A DNA stretch of 64,000 nt, from the NCBI RefSeq assembly GCF_003097515.1, contig NZ_CP029188.1:2482501-2546500 (forward strand). Direction: 5' to 3'. The notes below the pieces were generated by a model, which saw only the letters and a list, made by a program, of their open reading frames with translations, did no database searches and was not told the origin of the DNA. The position numbers and the translations under genes are program-made. Numbering within the stretch: the stretch's first letter is position 1; each line of letters opens with the position of its first letter. Below, piece after piece: positions 17,266 through 26,209 of the stretch. Origin of the DNA: Streptomyces tirandamycinicus (GTDB taxonomy: Bacteria > Actinomycetota > Actinomycetes > Streptomycetales > Streptomycetaceae).

Positions 17266-20129
17266 CGACCGTCCCCCTCCGGTGTCGTTCCTGGTGCTGT
17301 CTCGCCTGCGTCGCCTGCGTCGGCTGCGTTCTGGCGGCGCCCGCGCTGCCAGCCACGCTGCAGCGAGGCCATGCGGTCGCGGACCTGTTCCGCGTCACGT
17401 TCGAAGTCCGCGGCGTCCTCCGCCGCGGTGCCCCGGCCGGCGGCCCGGGCGTCGGCGGCCTCGCGCAACTGCGGTGCGAGGCTGGCCTGGCGGACCCGCC
17501 GGGGCAGTCCGCCGACCGTCGGTCCCGAGGGGCCGCGGGCCGGTCGCGCGGTGCTCGCCACGCCGCCGTCCCCCGCGTCGTCCGCCTGCCGGGTCGTGCC
17601 GCCGCTCCGCCCGGGACCGCCGGTCCGGCGGGCGGGTTTGCCCCGCAGCGGGAGCCGCACCGGACCGGAGGACGGGCCCGCCGCGGGGGCCGCGTCGGTG
17701 CAGTCCGGGCTCGTGCCGGGAGGATCCGGCTCGTCACCGGGAGGTCCGGGCAGGGGGTGCGCGCGGCCCCGTCCGTCGACCCGGCGGCCGTTGTCCGCGA
17801 CCAGCGTCGGCGGCTTGCGGCGCGGCAGGGGAACCGGACGCCCGGACGAGGGCCGCCCGTTCTTCCCGGAACGTTCCGGCGCCAGGTCGGAGGCCTGCTG
17901 GTGCTGCACGTCCGGGGTGCGCAGGAAGTCCCGGGCCCGGAACGGCCCGCCGCGCCCGCCCTCGGTGTCCTCGATGCCCGCCGCAGCGTCGCCGATCGGT
18001 TCGGCCGTGTCGATACGGTCGTTCCGGCCGCCCAGCGCCGGCCGGTCCTCGAACCCCAGACTGCCGACGGGCGCCTCGAGTTCGACGGGGCCGTCGAGCA
18101 CCGCCGGACCCGTGTAGGCCGCGGGGATCTGCGAGAGGGCCTCCAGCCGGCCTCCCTCGGAGTGGCGGCGGGAGCCGTCGCGGGCGCCCGGGGAGCGCTT
18201 GCGGTCAAGCCGGAAACCGGTGCCCTCGGAGTCGGGGGCGTCGGTGAGCAGCGCCGCCGGGACGAAGACCACCGCGGTGGTCCCCCCGTACGGCGACTGC
18301 TGCAGGGAGACCCGCACGTTCTGCCGTTGTGCGAGGCGGCTGACGACGAAGAGACCGAGCCTGTCGGTGTCGGAGAGCTCGAACTCGGGTGTCTCCGCCA
18401 GCCGGAGGTTGGCGTCGAGCAGTGCCTCGGGGGCCATCCCGAGGCCCCGGTCGTGGATCTCCAGGGTGAAGCCGTTGGCGACCCGCTCGCCGTGCACCTG
18501 CACACCGGTGTGCGGGGGCGAGAACACCGTGGCGTTCTCCAGCAGTTCGGCGATGAGATGGGTGAGGTCGGAGACCGCGGGACCGGCCACGCCCACCCGC
18601 GCCAGCCGCCGGACCTCGATCCGCTCGTAGTCCTCGACCTCGGCGACGGCGGCCCGTACGACGTCCATGAGCTGGATCGGCTTGCGCCACTGCCGGGAGG
18701 GGGCGGAGCCGGAGAGGATCACCAGGCCCTCCGCGTGCCGGCGCATCCGGGTGGTGAGGTGGTCCAGCCGGAACAGGTCCGCCAGTTCCTCCGCGTCCTC
18801 GGTGCGGCGCTCCATCGTGTCGAGGAGGGTGAGCTGGCGGTGGAGCAGGACCTGGTTGCGGCGGGCGAGGTTCACGAAGACCTCGGAGACCCCACGGCGC
18901 ATGTCGGCCTGCTTGACGGCGGCCTCGACGGCTGCCCGCTGGAGGGTGTTGAGCGCCTGGCCGACCTGGCCGATCTCGTCCTTGTCGTACTCCAGGTGCG
19001 GCGCCTCGGTCTCCACGTCGACGTTCTCGCCCGCGGCGAGCCGGCGCATCACGCTGGGGAGGCGGACACCGGAGACCTCGTGGGCCTCCTTGCGCAGCCG
19101 GGACAGCGCCCGCGCGAGGTCGCGGCCGATGCGCACGGAGACGACGACGGAGACGAGAAGGGCCAGGAAGCCGAGGACTCCGGCGATGCCCGCCTTGACG
19201 AGAACGGCGTACGCGGCGGGCTTCACCCGGTCCTGGTAGCGGTCGCCGGCCTCGCTGGACTGGCGGGCCAGATCCTCCAGGACCGGCCCGGCCAGCTGCT
19301 GCCACCGGTCGGCGCCCACGACACGCGGCTCGTCCGTGGCGCCCTGGACGAGCAGCCGCTCCTCGGCCTCGCGGAGGGGCTGGGTGTCGTGACTGCCCCA
19401 GTACCGCTCGACGATCTCGCGCTCGGACGCGGGCAGCACCTCGAGGTTGACCTCGTACAGGAGCTTGCGGTTGGCGACGAGGTCGGTCACGGCGCGGATC
19501 TCCTGCGCGGTGACCTTGCCCGCGACCAGCGCCGAGGTCACGAGGGCGTCCTCGCGGGACAGCAGTTCGCGGGCGCGCACCACACCCACCAGGGCCCGCC
19601 CCTGCCTCTCGAGTTCGACGCTCTCCAAACCGTTCAGAGAGGCGAGGAAGCCGTAGCAGGGGTCGACGAGACGGTTGTAGAACTCCAGTGCCTGGGCACG
19701 GGTGATGGCGCTCTGCTCGACGTTGCGGCGCAGGGAGCCCAGCCCGTCGAGCGCGTCGAGGAGCCGGTCGAGGCGCCGCGACGCGTCCGGGCTGAGGGAG
19801 CTCCTGACCTCGGAGTCCTGTGCGCTGGACCGGATTTCGGCCACTGCCCGGTCGGTCTGGGAGCGCTGGCCTTGCAGGGCGACCAGGGAGTCGGCGGCGC
19901 GGGGGTCGGCCAGGTACACCAGGGTCTGGCGGCGTTCCTTCTGGATCACCCGGACGGTGTCCTCGAGAGGGAGGCCGACCTTCTCGAAGATGTAGCCGGC
20001 GTCCAGCAGTTGCTTCGCCTCACGGCCGGTCAGTGCGGTCGCGAACCCCCACAGCGCGGTCAGGGAGACGAGCGGCACGAGCAGCAACGCCACGATCTTC
20101 CGGCGGATGGACTTCCCGCGAAAGCGCAT
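17262..20129 (-). CDS. cvnA: Conservon sensor histidine-kinase-like protein CvnA
   Basis: Large membrane sensor (955 aa) heading the conservon. Residues ~11-33 form the first membrane helix, followed by an extracytoplasmic helical domain of the nitrate/nitrite-sensing (NIT) kind, a second helix at about 310-332, a HAMP segment and coiled region, and a HATPase domain with N box HLIAELLENATVFSPP (~525) and G1 box DRGLGM (~563). I see no clear phospho-accepting H box, as is usual for CvnA. The last ~350 residues are disordered, rich in Pro, Arg, Gly and Asp. It may bind ATP and signal to CvnBCD rather than to a response regulator; none is encoded nearby. Confidence 0.95.
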   Translation of the reverse strand: MRFRGKSIRRKIVALLLVPLVSLTALWGFATALTGREAKQLLDAGYIFEKVGLPLEDTVRVIQKERRQTLVYLADPRAADSLVALQGQRSQTDRAVAEIRSSAQDSEVRSSLSPDASRRLDRLLDALDGLGSLRRNVEQSAITRAQALEFYNRLVDPCYGFLASLNGLESVELERQGRALVGVVRARELLSREDALVTSALVAGKVTAQEIRAVTDLVANRKLLYEVNLEVLPASEREIVERYWGSHDTQPLREAEERLLVQGATDEPRVVGADRWQQLAGPVLEDLARQSSEAGDRYQDRVKPAAYAVLVKAGIAGVLGFLALLVSVVVSVRIGRDLARALSRLRKEAHEVSGVRLPSVMRRLAAGENVDVETEAPHLEYDKDEIGQVGQALNTLQRAAVEAAVKQADMRRGVSEVFVNLARRNQVLLHRQLTLLDTMERRTEDAEELADLFRLDHLTTRMRRHAEGLVILSGSAPSRQWRKPIQLMDVVRAAVAEVEDYERIEVRRLARVGVAGPAVSDLTHLIAELLENATVFSPPHTGVQVHGERVANGFTLEIHDRGLGMAPEALLDANLRLAETPEFELSDTDRLGLFVVSRLAQRQNVRVSLQQSPYGGTTAVVFVPAALLTDAPDSEGTGFRLDRKRSPGARDGSRRHSEGGRLEALSQIPAAYTGPAVLDGPVELEAPVGSLGFEDRPALGGRNDRIDTAEPIGDAAAGIEDTEGGRGGPFRARDFLRTPDVQHQQASDLAPERSGKNGRPSSGRPVPLPRRKPPTLVADNGRRVDGRGRAHPLPGPPGDEPDPPGTSPDCTDAAPAAGPSSGPVRLPLRGKPARRTGGPGRSGGTTRQADDAGDGGVASTARPARGPSGPTVGGLPRRVRQASLAPQLREAADARAAGRGTAAEDAADFERDAEQVRDRMASLQRGWQRGRRQNAADAGDAGETAPGTTPEGDGR

Positions 20130-20585
20130 GGCCTCCCCCAGCTCGACCCGCGCGGACGGCGCGGGTGGTGATGTCCGCTTGGTGCGTGGTGCCGCTGTCT
20201 GGCGTGAGAGGTGCCGAGTTGCCCCAGGTCTTGTCTCCCTGCGTCAGCAAACGGCGCGAGCCTACTACTGACGGAGTGACAACTCGAAGACTCGTCCGGA
20301 CGTTTTTCGGCCGCGCGTCGAGCCGTTGATCAGGAGTTGTCCCGGTATTCGCGGACTTGGCACTCGGGACTGTGGCCGACGACACCGGCGGGACGCCGCA
20401 AACCCTTCCCGGACGTATGACCGGAAATCCCTGCTCCAGGGGGAATCTTCCGCGACGTCCGTTCGTCCCTGTGTACGGGGAACAGGAGTTGCGGGGGAAT
20501 CGGCCTACGGGCGCGCCGGCGTGCGCGTACCGGAAGCGGGTAGCCAACCCTGCAGGCGGACATTCGCGGGGACGGAGCACAGACC
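20130..20585. other. Divergent intergenic region upstream of cvnA
   Basis: 456 bp without a gene. It separates cvnA from the small membrane protein gene at 20586. On the minus strand a TAGGCT hexamer (about 20253-20258) could serve as a -10 for cvnA, but the matching -35 is poor. Nothing else stands out. Confidence 0.4.
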
Positions 20586-20999
20586 ATGGAGACGGCGGAC
20601 CGGACGGAAGTGCCACGGGGACTCTGGGTCGAGGAGCCGGTGGGGCGACGGCGGCTGCCCGACCCGGTGCGCACGGCGGCCGTGCGTGCCGTGATCGTGA
20701 CGGCGGTGACGATGACCCAGGCGTTGATGGCCTTCTTCTTCACCGTGACGGGATCGTGGCTGGCGTTCCCCATGGTGCTGAGCAGCGTGGCGAGCACGGT
20801 CGGCGCGACCTGGGCCGTGCTGGACGTGTGGGTGACGCGCCAGGTGTGGAACCAGCGGAACGGTGTGGTGTCGGTGCCGAGCAGCACGGCGCGCCGGCTG
20901 CGGCGTGAGCGGCGGCAGGCCCGGCGGACCGCCCGCGCCGAGGCGCGCGAGTCCGCGCGGATAGGGCGAAGGGGTTCGGGGAGGCTGTCCCAGGCCTGA
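20586..20999 (+). CDS. Small two-helix membrane protein of unknown function
   Basis: A 137-aa protein that I do not recognise. Residues ~30-85 contain two hydrophobic segments (AVIVTAVTMTQALMAFFFTV and AFPMVLSSVASTVGATWAVL), flanked by an acidic N-terminus and a strongly basic C-terminal tail, RRLRRERRQARRTARAEARE. The tail suggests contact with nucleic acid or acidic lipid on the cytosolic face. ATG 20586 has GGAG about 9 bases upstream. The gene is convergent with the SMC-like gene ending at 21097 and divergent from cvnA; no functional link to either can be shown. Confidence 0.75.
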   Translation: METADRTEVPRGLWVEEPVGRRRLPDPVRTAAVRAVIVTAVTMTQALMAFFFTVTGSWLAFPMVLSSVASTVGATWAVLDVWVTRQVWNQRNGVVSVPSSTARRLRRERRQARRTARAEARESARIGRRGSGRLSQA

Positions 21000-21096
21000 G
21001 GTTGTCTCAGTCCTGAGGCCGTCTCGGTGAGCGGGTCCCCGCCGCCCTCCCTGTCCCGGTGTGAGTGTGGGTGTCGGTGTCCGTCTCGGTATCCGA

Positions 21097-24000
21097 CTAG
21101 GTGTCCGTCTCGGCGTCCGTCTCGACCTCCTGCTCCGTCCCCTGCCCGGGCCCCGTCCGGGTGGACCCGTTCCCGGGCTCGGTGGATGTGGCCCGGTTCC
21201 GGAGGGGCGTGGCCCCGGTCCCGACGGGTGCCGGAGCCGGTGCCGGCTCGTCGGTGGCCCGCCGGAACATCCGCGTCGCGCTGATCTCCCCGTGCACGGT
21301 CTCGCCGTCGGTGCGCTGCTGGGGCAGACCCGGGCGCAGATGCTCCTCGACGCTGATGTACTTCAGGCCCGCCCTCAGGTCCGCGTCGTTGCGGAGCCTG
21401 ATGACCAGCGGGAACTCCGCGAGGGCGGTGGTGTCGAACAGGCCCGTGGTGTAGAGCAGCTGCACTCCCAGGGCGTCCGACACGGCGCGCTGCAGCTCCA
21501 GCAGGTAGGTGGCGTTGGCCCGGCCGATGGGGTTGTCCAGGAACAGCGTCCCGGCATGCCGGTGCTTGTCCCGGCCCCGGTCGTTGCTGCGGAGCGCGGC
21601 CATGGTGCAGTAGAGCGCGATCGCCGCGGTGAGCAGCTGGCCGCCGGAGAAGACGTCGCCCATCTGACCGACCGGTACCCGCTCGGCGCGCAGCACCGCG
21701 TCCGGCTTGAGGATCTCGACGGCCACGCCCTTCGGTTCGAGGGCCGCCCGGACGGCGCGCAGCAGCAGCGACATGCCGTCCCGGCTCAGGTCCGAGTTCT
21801 TCCGCACCGCGGCGCGGGTGGCCTCGTCGACGACCTCGCCGAGCCGCTCGACCAGCGTCGCCTGGTCGGGCTCCTCGAAGCGGATCCGCAGGAACTCCTG
21901 CCCCGACCACTCCCCCAGGCCCTCGGGCAGCCGGGAGAGCCGCTGCGCGGAGCGGAGCGTGGTGAGGGCGGACTCCACCAGTCCGCGCAGGCGGTCCACG
22001 ATGGAGTCGCGGTTGCGCTCCAGTTGGGCCAGTTCGTCGGTGAGGACGCGCAGCCGGGGCGCGAACGCCTCGGCCCAGCGCGCCGCGTGCTCCGGCAGGG
22101 CGGACGCCGGCAGTTCGCGGATCTGCAGGCGGGCCGGCGTGCGCACCGCCTCGTAGCGGGTGGAGTTGGCGTGCCGCACGAGCACGTCGCTCGCCTCGCG
22201 CACGGCCGCCTCGGCGGCGGACAGATCGGCCGCGCAGCCGCGCAGGGAGCGACGGGCCTCGGCCGCGGAGTGCCTGGCCTCCTCGAGGTCCCCCGGGTAC
22301 GGCTCGGGCTCCTCCTGGTCCTCTTCGGCGTGGTCCCTGAGCAGGTCGCGCAGGAGGGCCGCCGTCTCGCCGAAGCCGCTCACCGCGTCCTCGGCGGCGC
22401 GGTGCGCGCGCAGCAGTTCGGCGTGTCTCGCCCGGGCGGCGTCCAGCTCCTCGGTAAGGGCCGCCAGTTCGCCGGTGGCGGTTCGCAGCAGCGCCTGGGC
22501 GTGCTGGGCGTCCGAGGGCTCCAGCTCCCCGGGAAGTCCGGTGTGCGCGTCGCCGTCGACGGGTGCGAGGCGCTCGGCCTCGCCGCGCAGCCGGCCGAGC
22601 TTCTCGCTGGCCTCGGAGGCGCGGGTCTCCAGCATCTGCACCTGTGCCTCGGCGCGGGCCGCGGCGGCCTGACGGGAGGGGCCGTCCGCGCCGTCGGTGC
22701 CCTCCAGCAACTGGGCGGCGCGGGTGCGGACCTTGTTGGTGAGCCGGTCGAGCTCGGCGAGTGCGGCGCTCTCGTCGCTCTCGGCGCGGGCCTGTTCGGC
22801 GCGGAGGTCGGCGCCGACGCCGACCTTCTCGTACAGCTGGGACGCGGCGCGGTACGCCTCCCGCAGGGCCGGCAGCGAGGGTCGCGGGGTGCCGGGGGTC
22901 TCGTCGGGTTCGGGCAGCCGCTCGGGGGCGCCCGCGATCTCGGCACGCTCCGCTCGGAGGGCGCGTGCGGTGCGCCGGGCGTCGTCCGCGGCGCGCTGGG
23001 CGGCCCGGCGGTCCTGGTCCGCGGCTCTCGCGCGTTCCAGACACGAGGCGGCGCGGGCGTCGGACTCGGCGGCCTCGTCGGCGAGTTCACGCAGTTTCGC
23101 CTGCCAGCCGGCGCGCTCGCGGAGCCGGAAGGCCAGCCCGGCGAGCGCGTCGGCGGCGCGGCGGGCCCGCTGGGCCGCGTCCTGCCGCTCGTCGCGCACC
23201 CGGGCGCTGTCGGCGGCGGCCTCCTCGGCCTCGGCCCGGGCGGTGCGGGCCTCGGCGAGGACCGCCTCGGCCGCCTCGGCCGCCTCCCGGGCGGTGTGCG
23301 CGGCCCGGGCGAGCTCGGCGAGCATGCCGGGTGGGCAGTCGGCGCGCCAGGATCCGATACGGGCGGCGAGGGCGCGGTCACCCGCCAGCCGGGCCGCGAG
23401 GGTCCTGATGTCCTCGTCCCGCGCCGCGGCCCGGGTCCGCAGCTCCTGGCGCTCCGCGTCCGCGGCGTGCTCGTCGTGCATGGCCGGGTTCGGCGGCACG
23501 AGGAACACGCCGGTGTCCGTGCCGCCTGCCGGGTCCGGTACGGGGGCGAGCAGGGCGGCCGCGGTGCCGACGGCGACGGCGGAACGCGGCAGCAGGGCCG
23601 CCCCGGTCAGCACCTCGCGGGCGCGGGCGTAGGACACGGGGTCGGTGATGACGACACCGTCGACGAGCTCCGGCCGTGCGGCGAGCACGGCGGCGTGGTC
23701 GGCCGGGGCGACGGCCTGGGCGAGGTAGCGCCAGCCGGGGAGCGCGGGGATGCCGTGCTCGCCGAGGAACTCGACGGTCGCGAGGACGTCGGGGCCGGGG
23801 GGCAGCAGACCGCCGTCGCCGAGAGCTCCGAGGATGCGGGAGTCGTCCGCGGCCGCGGTCCTCAGGTCGAACAGCTGGCGTTCGGCGGCCGTGACGCCCT
23901 GGTCGAGCAGCTCGCGCAGTTCGTCGGCGCAGCGGTCGAACTCCTCCGCGGTGAGGGGGTCTTCGGCGTCGTGCTCGGGCCGCACGCCGCCCTGGCGCTC

Positions 24001-26049
24001 GGCCCCCGCTGTCCGCGCGGATGCGGTGTCCGCCGGGCCGCCGCCCCCGGTCTCGGCCGGGCCGCCGCTCCCGGTCCCCGCCGGGCCGCCGCCGGAGCCG
24101 GCCGCCTGGGCCGGGATTGCCGTCCGGGTGCCCGCCGGGCCGGGTGCGGCTGCTTCGGCGGACGGCTCGCGCCGGGGTACCGGGACTCCCGGCCGGCCGG
24201 CGGGCGCCGGCAGGCTGAGCAGTGCGGCGAGGCGGTCGGACTCGGCGATGGAGGCCGCGGCGAGCCGCTCGGCCTCGTGGGCGCGGGCTGCCGCCTGGGC
24301 GGCGTCCGCGGCACGGGCCGCGGCCAGTTCGGCCCGGGTCTCGGCGGCCCCGGTCTCCCGGGCGCGCTCCGCGGCCGAGCGGGCCGTCTCGCGTGCCGCG
24401 TCCCAGGCGGCGACGGCGGCCTTCTCGGCGTCGCTGGCGGCGAGGGCGGCCCGCGCGGGATCGGCGTCGGGCGCGGTGTCGTCGAGCCAGCCGGCGCGGA
24501 CGGCCTCCGCGGTCTCCTCTTCGACCTCGGCGAGGCGCTGGCGCAGATGGTCCGCCTCGCTGCGCGCCCGCTGTGCGTCGGTGGCGGCGGCGGTGGCGTC
24601 GCGGTGGGCGGCCTCGCCGGCCTCCTGGAGAGCGGCGGAACGCTCCTCCTCCTGGTTGGCCAGGCGCTCGCCGTCGTCGGCGGCGGAGTGGAGGGCGCGC
24701 ACGAGGTCGGCGGCGGCCCTCGCGCGGGCCGCGAGCGCCGGCGCGGCGTCCCGCTCGGCGTCGCGGATGGCGGCGGCCACACGCGCGGAGCGGTCCGCCG
24801 CGGCGCGGTGGCGGAGCACCGCCTCGGCGGCCTGCCAGGCCGAGTAGAGGGTGCGTGCGTCGGTCAGTTCGCGCCGCTGGGCGGCGGCGGCCCGCTCAGC
24901 GGCGGTGAGGGCCAGGGAGGCGTGCCGGTAGGCCAGTTCGGCAGCCACGAGGGAGCTGTGGCCGCGGGACCGCTCCGCCTCGGTGACGGTGTGCGCGGCG
25001 GCGGTGACCTGCTGGGCGAGTTCGGCGGCCCGGGCGCGCTCCTCGGCCGCCCTGGCGGAGAGCCGGCGCGCGAGCGTACGGGTGCGGCGCTCGGCTCCGA
25101 GATGGATGTCGCGCGCCCTGGTCCGGGCGTCCGCGGCCGCCACGATGCGGCCGAGGAGGTCGGCCGAGCCGGCGGTGAAGTCCCGTTCGGCGATGAGTTC
25201 GGCGCGGCGGCCCAGCTTGTTGCCGAAGCCGCTGACGAGGTCGGCGAGCCCGTCGGTGTCGCGGGTGTCGGTGACGGCGCGCAGCAGCAGGTCCGTGAAG
25301 TCGGAGTCCTTCTTGACCGCGAACAGGCCGGCGGCTTCTCCCTCGTCCGCGTTCATCTCCCGCTGGTACCGGAAGAGTTCGGGATCGAGGCCCAGGTCGC
25401 CGAGGTGCTCGTTCCAGCGGTCGTGGATCTCCTCCCAGTACACCTCGAGATGCGGGTACGCCTTGCCCGCCTCGGTGATGGCGTCGCGGAACCCCTTCAT
25501 GGTGCGACGGCGGCCCCGGGCGCCGGAGGCGCCCTCGGCGGGCGGCCGGACGGGGGTGGACTCGGCCACCGGCAGCGAGTCCAGGCTGAGGCCGGGCCCG
25601 GGCCGGAAGGAGTACCAGGCCTCGGCGAACTTCCGGGGGTCGCTGGAGACCTGGCGGCCGCGCCACTCGCTGGCCTTGCCGACCACCACCAGCTCACCGG
25701 TGAGGGTGTGCTGCCACTCCAGGGCGACATGGCCGCAGTCGTCGGCGAGGAGGAACTTGCGCAGTACGCCGGAGCTGGCGCCGCCGAGGGTGTTCCGGTG
25801 GCCGGGCAGCATCACCGAGAAGATCAGTTTGAGGAGGACGGACTTGCCGCCGCCGTTCTCCAGGAAGAGCACGCCCGCGGGGGCCGGCCGGCGGGGCGGA
25901 CCGGCCGGCTCCTCCTCGAAGAACTCGGCCTGCTTCGGGGCCGGGTCGGGCACGGGCGCGCCGACTCCGCGCAGGTCCAGCACGGTGTCGGCGTAGCGCG
26001 CACCGGCGGGCCCGATGGAGTAGAGGCGTACCCGGGACAGCTCGTACAT
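21097..26049 (-). CDS. SMC-like ATPase (MukB/MksB/JetC-like), 1650 aa
   Basis: Third gene of a MukFEB-order operon and the motor of a condensin-like complex. The N-terminal head holds the P-loop FLENGGGKS (Lys69). Two very long Ala/Glu/Arg-rich coiled coils (about 330-700 and 870-1330) flank a middle region of about 700-870 with a Pro/Gly-rich linker and a segment LPGWRYLAQAV, possibly the hinge. The C-terminal head carries the ABC signature VFSGGQLLTAAIALY (~1465) and Walker B GTLFLDNPIGRAN (Asp1505). Asn1506 stands where ABC ATPases usually have the catalytic Glu. The last ~60 residues are disordered. Start ATG 26049 keeps MYELSRVRLYSIGPAG at the beginning, as expected for the first strand of an SMC head. 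It fits Wadjet JetC/MksB by architecture; exact subfamily needs profile search. Confidence 0.85.
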   Translation of the reverse strand: MYELSRVRLYSIGPAGARYADTVLDLRGVGAPVPDPAPKQAEFFEEEPAGPPRRPAPAGVLFLENGGGKSVLLKLIFSVMLPGHRNTLGGASSGVLRKFLLADDCGHVALEWQHTLTGELVVVGKASEWRGRQVSSDPRKFAEAWYSFRPGPGLSLDSLPVAESTPVRPPAEGASGARGRRRTMKGFRDAITEAGKAYPHLEVYWEEIHDRWNEHLGDLGLDPELFRYQREMNADEGEAAGLFAVKKDSDFTDLLLRAVTDTRDTDGLADLVSGFGNKLGRRAELIAERDFTAGSADLLGRIVAAADARTRARDIHLGAERRTRTLARRLSARAAEERARAAELAQQVTAAAHTVTEAERSRGHSSLVAAELAYRHASLALTAAERAAAAQRRELTDARTLYSAWQAAEAVLRHRAAADRSARVAAAIRDAERDAAPALAARARAAADLVRALHSAADDGERLANQEEERSAALQEAGEAAHRDATAAATDAQRARSEADHLRQRLAEVEEETAEAVRAGWLDDTAPDADPARAALAASDAEKAAVAAWDAARETARSAAERARETGAAETRAELAAARAADAAQAAARAHEAERLAAASIAESDRLAALLSLPAPAGRPGVPVPRREPSAEAAAPGPAGTRTAIPAQAAGSGGGPAGTGSGGPAETGGGGPADTASARTAGAERQGGVRPEHDAEDPLTAEEFDRCADELRELLDQGVTAAERQLFDLRTAAADDSRILGALGDGGLLPPGPDVLATVEFLGEHGIPALPGWRYLAQAVAPADHAAVLAARPELVDGVVITDPVSYARAREVLTGAALLPRSAVAVGTAAALLAPVPDPAGGTDTGVFLVPPNPAMHDEHAADAERQELRTRAAARDEDIRTLAARLAGDRALAARIGSWRADCPPGMLAELARAAHTAREAAEAAEAVLAEARTARAEAEEAAADSARVRDERQDAAQRARRAADALAGLAFRLRERAGWQAKLRELADEAAESDARAASCLERARAADQDRRAAQRAADDARRTARALRAERAEIAGAPERLPEPDETPGTPRPSLPALREAYRAASQLYEKVGVGADLRAEQARAESDESAALAELDRLTNKVRTRAAQLLEGTDGADGPSRQAAAARAEAQVQMLETRASEASEKLGRLRGEAERLAPVDGDAHTGLPGELEPSDAQHAQALLRTATGELAALTEELDAARARHAELLRAHRAAEDAVSGFGETAALLRDLLRDHAEEDQEEPEPYPGDLEEARHSAAEARRSLRGCAADLSAAEAAVREASDVLVRHANSTRYEAVRTPARLQIRELPASALPEHAARWAEAFAPRLRVLTDELAQLERNRDSIVDRLRGLVESALTTLRSAQRLSRLPEGLGEWSGQEFLRIRFEEPDQATLVERLGEVVDEATRAAVRKNSDLSRDGMSLLLRAVRAALEPKGVAVEILKPDAVLRAERVPVGQMGDVFSGGQLLTAAIALYCTMAALRSNDRGRDKHRHAGTLFLDNPIGRANATYLLELQRAVSDALGVQLLYTTGLFDTTALAEFPLVIRLRNDADLRAGLKYISVEEHLRPGLPQQRTDGETVHGEISATRMFRRATDEPAPAPAPVGTGATPLRNRATSTEPGNGSTRTGPGQGTEQEVETDAETDT

Positions 26050-26084
26050 GGCGGCGGACTCTCGTCGTTCTCGGCGTAGGTGAG

Positions 26085-26195
26085 GCGGGGTGGACGGTGG
26101 GGGCGGGGTGGACGCTGGGGGCGGGGGCGGGGGACGGGGGAGACAGGGGACGGGGGGACGGGTGGGACGGGGGGAGAGGGCCCGCGGGCGGGGGT
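26085..26195 (+). repeat. Dense G-tract region between the MukE-like and SMC-like genes
   Basis: Within the 160-bp gap of the operon the plus strand holds about twelve runs of three to six G separated by one to five bases. This satisfies a G-quadruplex pattern many times over. The G-rich strand is the template strand of the operon, so the transcript is C-rich here. Confidence 0.8.
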
Positions 26196-26209
26196 CGCTG
26201 CCCGCGGGG

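Noticed and set aside
21061..26079. A 1672-codon open frame on the plus strand opposite the SMC-like gene
   Set aside because: It is the mirror of an Ala/Glu/Arg-rich coiled-coil gene in very GC-rich DNA. Its product is Gly/Gln/Leu-rich filler without domains, while the minus strand has clear ATPase motifs.
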